Source of the DNA: Streptomyces klenkii
Lineage (GTDB): Bacteria; Actinomycetota; Actinomycetes; Streptomycetales; Streptomycetaceae
Assembly: GCF_003626645.1 (NCBI RefSeq)
Contig: NZ_RBAM01000004.1
Span: 496,001 to 560,000, forward strand
DNA length: 64,000 bases
Reading direction: 5' to 3'
Shown: positions 59,633 through 64,000 of the stretch, in pieces
Position numbering within the stretch: position 1 is the stretch's first letter
Layout of the letters: each line of letters opens with the position of its first letter
Translations under genes and position numbers: made by a program
Notes under the pieces: model-generated
Databases searched by the model: none
What the model saw: only the letters and a program-made list of their open reading frames with translations
Told to the model about the DNA's origin: nothing

Positions 59633-60520
59633 GTGACGCTAGATGACCTGAAGGTGTTCGTCATGGTGTGCGAGGCCCGCAACCTCAGTGCCGTGGCCCG
59701 CGAGATGAATTGCAGTCAGTCCGCCGTCAGCCAGCACGTCCGGCGCCTGGAGAAGGAGGTCGGGCTGCCGCTGATGGAGCGCCAGCCGCGCGGCGTGGTG
59801 CCCACGGAGGCGGGGCGGATCCTCCAGCGGGCCGCGTCCGACGGGCTCACCGCCCTCGGCGAGGGCCTGCGCACGCTGGAGGAGCTGCGCACCGGCCGGG
59901 GCGGTGGCGTCGTCATCGCCACCGGCGCGACCACCATCCGGCACCTGATGGGCGCGGCCATCGAGGAGTACAGCAGGCAGTACCCGGACGTCGGCCTGGA
60001 GTTCCACACCGAGCGCTCCAGCCACCGCTGCATCGACGCCCTGCGTTCGGGGGCGGTCGACCTCGCCTGGGTGACCGTCACCTCCGACGCCCAGGGCGTC
60101 GAACTGCGGCCGGTCAAAAGCCTGGAGTGGGTGCTGGCCGTCCACCCCGGCGACCCGCTCGCCGCCGAGAGCACGCTCGGCGCGGCCGACCTCGCCCGTA
60201 CGCGCCTCATCCGCCCGCCCGCCGGGACGAGCTCCGGCCGGCAGGTCGAAGACGTGCTCGGCGCGGTCGCCCTCTCCTCGCGCGCGACCACCCGGGCCAC
60301 GGACTGGGACACGGCCCTGCTGCTGGCCGAACTGGGCCTGGGGCACGCCCTGATACCGGCCATGCCGGGCCTGGTGAGCCCGTCGGGCGCGGTACGGCTG
60401 ATCCCGGTCGCGGGCATCCCGCCCCTGGAGGTGGGCTGGGCCGCCCGCCAGTGGTCGGCCCTGTCCCCCGCGGCCCGGGAGTTCGCGGCGTCGGTCACCC
60501 GGCACGTGGCGGGCGGCTGA
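59633..60520 (+). CDS. LysR-family transcription regulator
   Basis: A 295-residue regulator. The N-terminal winged helix-turn-helix includes LSAVAREMNCSQSAVSQHVR, and a periplasmic-binding-protein-like effector domain spans about residues 90-290. I prefer GTG 59633 (MTLDDLKVFV) to the TTG 15 bp upstream because LysR proteins start in this way. TATCTT lies seven bases before the start, which suggests a leaderless mRNA. It follows the importer operon after 287 bp on the same strand and is convergent with the serine hydrolase gene. Confidence 0.92.
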   Translation: MTLDDLKVFVMVCEARNLSAVAREMNCSQSAVSQHVRRLEKEVGLPLMERQPRGVVPTEAGRILQRAASDGLTALGEGLRTLEELRTGRGGGVVIATGATTIRHLMGAAIEEYSRQYPDVGLEFHTERSSHRCIDALRSGAVDLAWVTVTSDAQGVELRPVKSLEWVLAVHPGDPLAAESTLGAADLARTRLIRPPAGTSSGRQVEDVLGAVALSSRATTRATDWDTALLLAELGLGHALIPAMPGLVSPSGAVRLIPVAGIPPLEVGWAARQWSALSPAAREFAASVTRHVAGG

Positions 60521-60534
60521 CGCTCCCGGACGCC

Positions 60535-61683
60535 CTACCGCCGCAGGCCCTGCCTCAGGACGTCGAGCCCCGGGCCGTCATCCCCCAGCCCGCACAGCGT
60601 CCCGTACGCCGCCTGGATGAAGGCGCCCGCCGGTGCCGGGGAGGTGTCCGCCAGGGCTACGAGGCCGGTGCGCGAGCCGGGTGCGAAGCCGGCGAAGGCC
60701 GTGCAGCCCCGGGTGCCCCCGGAGTGGTGCAGGAGCGGCCCGCCGGGCCGCATGCGCTGGTTCCAGACGAGGCACAGGCGGCGCCCCGAGCGCCGCAGCG
60801 CCAGCCGGGGCCGCTGCACCTCCGTAAGGGCGACGCGCAGGCTCGGCGGGGCGGCCGCCTCGGGCGCGAGCAGGGCCGTCAGACAGCGCAGCAGGTCCCG
60901 CGCGCTGGAGCGCAGTGCGCCCGCGCCGGGCAGCCCGGGGACGAGCCAGGGCGGCCGGGGCCGGCCGTGCCAGTGGCCCACGACCTGCGGGCGGGCGGGG
61001 TCGCAGTCGGTGTCGGCCAGGCCGAGCGGGTCCAGGATGCGCTCGCCGAGCAGCGCCGGGTAGTCGCCGGGCCGGCCGCCGGCCGCGCGCGCCAGGGCGA
61101 GGCCGAGCAGGCCCACGCCGTAGTTGGAGTAGCGCACGTGGGTGCCGGGGCGGTGGTGCAGCCGGGTCCGGGGCAGCGCCGCCAGCAGGTCGTCCGTGGT
61201 GAAGGCGGCGTATGGGTTGCGGAACCATCCCGCGCGGGCGGAGCGGGCGAGCATTCCAGGGGGCAGCCGGGGCAGGCCCGCGGTATGCGTGGCGAGGTGG
61301 AGGAGGGTGAGCGGCGGGCCGGGGATGCGGCGGGCGCCGGGCGGCAGGTAGCGGTCGAGGGGGTCGTCGTAGCGGACCTCGCCGCGGGCGGCCAGCTCGG
61401 CGAGCAGCAGCGCGGTGAACGTCTTGGTGAGCGAACCGGTTTCGAAGCGGGTGTCCTCCTCGGCGGGTCCGCGGCAGACGATGATCTGCTCGTCGCCGCG
61501 CACCGCGGCGACCGCGACGGCGCTCGCGCCGCGGGCCGCGTCGGGCAGGGGCAGCAGCAGGGCGTTCAGCGGTGGCGCGGTGACGCCCTCCGCTGCCGCT
61601 TCCGCCGCGGCCGCCGCTTCCGCCGCCGCGGCGGACAGCGCCGGCGTCTCCAGGTGGGCCGGAGTCTCCAGGGGCTCCGTCAC
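60535..61683 (-). CDS. Class C beta-lactamase-like serine hydrolase
   Basis: A 382-residue protein of the beta-lactamase/D-Ala-D-Ala carboxypeptidase/esterase EstB family. SxxK is in ETGSLTKTFTAL, the YxN motif in RYSNYGVG, and the third motif HSGG in LLHHSGGTRG. There is no signal peptide; an Ala-rich N-terminus (about residues 15-35) precedes the fold, so a cytoplasmic esterase or acyltransferase is likelier than a resistance enzyme. GTG 61683 overlaps the stop of the upstream gene, so it belongs to the same operon. Confidence 0.85.
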   Translation of the reverse strand: MTEPLETPAHLETPALSAAAAEAAAAAEAAAEGVTAPPLNALLLPLPDAARGASAVAVAAVRGDEQIIVCRGPAEEDTRFETGSLTKTFTALLLAELAARGEVRYDDPLDRYLPPGARRIPGPPLTLLHLATHTAGLPRLPPGMLARSARAGWFRNPYAAFTTDDLLAALPRTRLHHRPGTHVRYSNYGVGLLGLALARAAGGRPGDYPALLGERILDPLGLADTDCDPARPQVVGHWHGRPRPPWLVPGLPGAGALRSSARDLLRCLTALLAPEAAAPPSLRVALTEVQRPRLALRRSGRRLCLVWNQRMRPGGPLLHHSGGTRGCTAFAGFAPGSRTGLVALADTSPAPAGAFIQAAYGTLCGLGDDGPGLDVLRQGLRR

Positions 61684-62633
61684 CGGGCTCGCGCCGCCCG
61701 GGCCAGGGCGATGGAGCCCGCCACGGCGGTCACGACGGTGGTGTGATGGTGCTCCTTGTACCGGCGGACGGGGTCCTCGTCGACGGGGTCGCCGTCGGCG
61801 GGCATCAGGCCGTCCTCGTGCTGCAAGGCGGCCATGGCCTCCCAGTCCTCCGGCCGGCAGTAGGGCTCGGACAAGCAGGCGCCCACGATGAGGAGTTCCG
61901 CCACGAGGTCCCACTGCCGCACCTCGCGCCAGATGTCGATCCACACGGGCAGCCAGGTGCGCACGTACGCGGTGAGGTCGGCGGGGAGGCCCTCGGGGCG
62001 GCCGCCCCAGTCGGTCAGGTGGAAGACGGTGTGGGTCATCGCGTAGGCGGTGATCCAGTTGATCGCCCAGGGCTCGGGAGTGGCGCCCAGCCACGTGGTG
62101 CGGGCGAGCGCCTCGAAGTCCTCGCCGTGGTCGAGGCCGGTGATGCGGGCGGCGTTGGCCACGGCGAGGCGGCGGTTGGGCAGCAGCTCGCTGCTGTGCA
62201 CCGAGCGCAGCCGGACGCGGTGGTCCAGCAGCCGGTCCATGTCCGCGTGCCGGTAACCGCAGCGCACGAAGTGCGCGTACATCTCCAGCGGGTCCGTCAT
62301 CAGGGTGTGGCGCAGCTGGCGCTCGTAGAGCAAGTCGCCCTTGCGCAGCTGGAGCCAGTTGAAGTCCATGAGGCTCTGCGCGGCGGCCAGTTGGCCGGGG
62401 CCGGCCATGCCGTCGCGCAGGATGATGGAGGCGGCCAGCGTGGTCTCGCCCAGGGGCTTGTAGACGCCGTCGGGGTCGGTGAGCTCCTCGGTGGTGCCGG
62501 GCGGGAGCGCGCCGAGCGCGCGGTGGGCGTGCAGCCAGGACAGCGCGCGGTCGGCCATGGCGCGCGCGGCCGCCGTCACGGGCGCGGGGATCGCGACGGG
62601 GGCGGAGGCGGGGGCGGGGGCGGAAGAGGTCAT
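61680..62633 (-). CDS. Uncharacterised all-helical protein, possibly DUF6895
   Basis: A 317-residue protein I cannot assign with confidence. It is predicted mostly helical and has conserved-looking blocks WLQLRKGDLLYERQLRHTLM, THTVFHLTDWGG, LQHEDGLMP and YKEHHHTTVVTAVAG. These recall the repeat turns of alpha/alpha-barrel enzymes such as terpene cyclases or LanC-like proteins, but no DxDD or zinc triad is evident. It may belong to the DUF6895 family. It is coupled by 4-base overlaps to both the preceding 268-residue gene and the serine hydrolase gene. Confidence 0.75.
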   Translation of the reverse strand: MTSSAPAPASAPVAIPAPVTAAARAMADRALSWLHAHRALGALPPGTTEELTDPDGVYKPLGETTLAASIILRDGMAGPGQLAAAQSLMDFNWLQLRKGDLLYERQLRHTLMTDPLEMYAHFVRCGYRHADMDRLLDHRVRLRSVHSSELLPNRRLAVANAARITGLDHGEDFEALARTTWLGATPEPWAINWITAYAMTHTVFHLTDWGGRPEGLPADLTAYVRTWLPVWIDIWREVRQWDLVAELLIVGACLSEPYCRPEDWEAMAALQHEDGLMPADGDPVDEDPVRRYKEHHHTTVVTAVAGSIALARAARAR

Positions 62634-63436
62634 GCCGGCGCCTCCGAGGGCTCGTTGCGTACGTCTTCGGTCCGGCCGTTCAGCAGGTGGGCGGCGACCG
62701 CCAGGTCGAGCGCCGTCCGCGGGCCCGCGCCGCCGAGCAGCCGGATGTGGTCGAGGACGGGTTCCGGCTCCAGGGGCAGGGCGATGCCGTCGTGGCGGAG
62801 CAGGGCGAGCCAGCGCAGCAGGCGCACGGCCGTGGGGAAGTCGCGGCGCAGCACGGAGCGGGTCAGGCCGCGGCTCAGGGGGAGGGCGGCGTCGCGGGCG
62901 GCGTCCCGTACGGGGCCCTCCAGGGCGGGAGTGGCGAGCGGCGCGAGCTGGGCCATCCGGACGGACCAGCGCTGCCAGTCGGTGGTGTCCGTCAGGTCGT
63001 CGCGGGTTTCGGGCAGCGTGGCGGGCACCGGGTTGCCCGCGTAGCCGCGCGTACGGGCCAGGAGCTGCGCGGTCGCCCAGTCGCGCCAGGCGGCGGTGCG
63101 CTCGTCGGGCGGGGCGGAGGGGCCGTGGCCGGGCACGGGGAACGCCTCGAAGGCGCGCGCCACGGCAGCCGCGTCGGAGGCGTGGAAGGGGGCGCCGGTG
63201 AGGACGTGCGGCGTGAAGGTGTCGGCGCCGATCACCCGGACGGCGGCAAGGGCCGCCAGCGATCCGGGGGAGTCGAGGGAGTCGGGGAAGTCCGGGGAGC
63301 CGGAGGCGCCGGGGGCGCTGTCGAGGTGCGGGGTGACGAGGGCCGCACCCCCCGCGTCCTCCGTGCCCCGGAGGGCGCGGAGGACGCGGGAGGCCAGCTC
63401 GTCGGCCGCCGCGGCGTAGGCCGAACGGGAACTCAC
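62630..63436 (-). CDS. Uncharacterised helical protein, operon head
   Basis: A 268-residue protein of unknown family. It is helical, with an N-terminal SRSAYAAAADELASRVLRAL, a Ser/Pro/Asp-rich loop (about 40-60) and a C-terminal segment WLALLRHDGIALPLEPEP. GTG 63436 has AGGAG eight bases upstream. It overlaps the next gene by ATGA. The promoter must lie in the spacer with the P450 gene, where a perfect palindrome is present. Confidence 0.72.
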   Translation of the reverse strand: MSSRSAYAAAADELASRVLRALRGTEDAGGAALVTPHLDSAPGASGSPDFPDSLDSPGSLAALAAVRVIGADTFTPHVLTGAPFHASDAAAVARAFEAFPVPGHGPSAPPDERTAAWRDWATAQLLARTRGYAGNPVPATLPETRDDLTDTTDWQRWSVRMAQLAPLATPALEGPVRDAARDAALPLSRGLTRSVLRRDFPTAVRLLRWLALLRHDGIALPLEPEPVLDHIRLLGGAGPRTALDLAVAAHLLNGRTEDVRNEPSEAPA

Positions 63437-63787
63437 TTGCGGGACTCCTGCGTGAGCATGTGCGGCGCCTCCTGAGGCGATGCAGGTAAATTCATCACTT
63501 AATCAGTGATGTCGGACAAATGAGGCTAAGCACGCTCTGTGTGAAGTCCGCCCCGGGACACGCCGGTCGGCCGGGGGATTCAGGGCGCGCGGAAGGGCGC
63601 CGGAGCGGAGCCTGGGGGAGTGGTGAGAAAGAAGGGAAAAGTGGGGGATGCGACGGGTGATTCTCCGAAATTTCCACCATTCGGGTGAACTGCGAAGGCT
63701 GGGGTGTGGCGGAGTCACTGGTGCGGCATGGTCTGAAAATAAGCTGGCGCGCCCACCGGGGCGGGGCCCTTGGGATGGGAGTCTTCG
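63437..63787. promoter_or_regulatory. Divergent spacer between the uncharacterised operon and the P450 gene
   Basis: 351 bp. It contains the palindrome at 63493-63511, purine-rich sequence near 63625-63650 and an AT-richer patch at 63655-63685. No short gene with good start and codon bias is visible. A 40-odd-codon frame into the P450 start looks like a shadow. Confidence 0.5.
63493..63511. promoter_or_regulatory. Perfect palindrome CATCACT-TAATC-AGTGATG
   Basis: Seven-base arms with a five-base AT-rich centre, 57 bp upstream of the operon-head start. Typical of a dimeric repressor site (TetR, MarR or GntR class). No regulator gene is adjacent on this side of the window. Confidence 0.6.
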
Positions 63788-64000
63788 ATGACCACCTCCG
63801 AGTCGGTGTGGACCTGTCCGTTCCGCCACGATGAGGCCCTGGAGTTCGATCCCTTCCTGGCCCGGCTGCGGAGCGAGCCGCCGATCACCCGCATCCCCAT
63901 GCCCCGCGGGGACGGCGCGGGCGATGCCACGGAGGACGGCCCGGCGGCTTCCGGAGGCTCCGCTCCCGCTTCCGGTTCCGCCTCCGGTCCGGCTTCCGCT
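63788..64000 (+). CDS. Cytochrome P450, N-terminal fragment cut by window edge
   Basis: The visible 71 residues begin MTTSESVWTCPFRHDEALEF and continue FDPFLARLRSEPPITRIPMP, the N-terminal pattern of bacterial P450s that precedes the first beta strand. An Ala/Gly/Ser-rich run (about residues 42-71) interrupts where P450s usually continue directly. GGGAG lies six bases before ATG 63788. The heme motif is beyond the window, so family placement is provisional. Confidence 0.72.
   Translation, partial: MTTSESVWTCPFRHDEALEFDPFLARLRSEPPITRIPMPRGDGAGDATEDGPAASGGSAPASGSASGPASA

Noticed and set aside
60535-61683. Beta-lactamase-fold gene as an antibiotic resistance determinant
   Set aside because: No signal peptide, operonic with unknown biosynthetic-type genes, and the motif set also fits esterases.
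63495-63680. Minus-strand 61-codon frame in the P450 spacer, considered as a precursor peptide
   Set aside because: Pro/Ser-rich composition without coding bias or ribosome-binding site, and it reads through the palindrome.
1-64000. CRISPR arrays, insertion sequences, rRNA genes
   Set aside because: No regularly spaced repeats with unique spacers, no transposase or terminal inverted repeats, and no rRNA signatures were seen on either strand.

Overview
This 64 kb window is a piece of a Streptomyces chromosome, or that of a very close relative. The GC content is very high, with strong G/C bias at third codon positions, frequent GTG starts and 4-bp ATGA/GTGA gene overlaps. It also carries lineage markers: a WblA-type WhiB protein, BldG with its anti-sigma partner, a lysine-tailed TopA and a Crp that begins at a GTG codon. 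From about 1 to 50,250 the order (penicillin-binding protein, wblA, two ArsA-like ATPases, crp, nth, marP-like, nhaA, acsA, ssd/tad, helicase, bldG, hppA, methyltransferase, topA, tmk fusion, delta-prime, TAP-type protease, tRNA-Thr) matches what I recall of the S. coelicolor core region around SCO3580 to SCO3540. That comparison is from memory.

Layout. 1-5,425: cell-wall synthase, WblA and a translationally coupled ArsA-like ATPase pair. 5,518-11,950: DUF4177, RidA, two NUDIX hydrolases, an MBL-fold hydrolase, Crp, endonuclease III and a MarP-like membrane protease. 12,092-20,016: epoxide-hydrolase-like protein, holin-X protein, NhaA, acetyl-CoA synthetase and a SulP transporter fused to a beta-carbonic anhydrase. 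20,303-24,643: lipoprotein deacetylase, CooC-like ATPase, a degenerate Fic-like protein and a membrane-anchored HAD phosphatase. 25,098-30,597: a complete seven-gene ssd-tadABC-flp-tadEF type operon behind a cluster of DnaA-box-like sequences. 30,509-39,414: MrfA-like helicase with an early TTA codon, bldG and its anti-sigma gene, a K+-independent type H+-pyrophosphatase, a lipoprotein and a methyltransferase. 39,978-50,253: TopA, an MFS/thymidylate kinase/coiled-coil fusion, DNA polymerase III delta-prime, a TAP-type protease and tRNA-Thr(CGT).

After the tRNA the content becomes accessory. It holds a type II thioesterase, an overlapping pair that looks like phosphopantetheinyl hydrolase and transferase (pptH/pptT), and a TauD-like dioxygenase divergent from a four-gene Dpp/Opp-type ABC importer. 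A LysR regulator follows, then a three-gene operon of two poorly characterised proteins plus a serine hydrolase, divergent from a cytochrome P450 that runs off the right edge.

The most interesting items are: the uncharacterised operon/P450 divergon with a perfect 7-5-7 palindrome; the pptH/pptT pair with an eight-unit 12-bp repeat coding an Asn/Gly-rich leader; the TTA codon at position 6 of the helicase beside bldG; the DnaA-box-like cluster upstream of tad; a DasR-like site upstream of acsA; and the MFS-TMK-coiled-coil fusion. No CRISPR array, insertion sequence, prophage or rRNA is visible.
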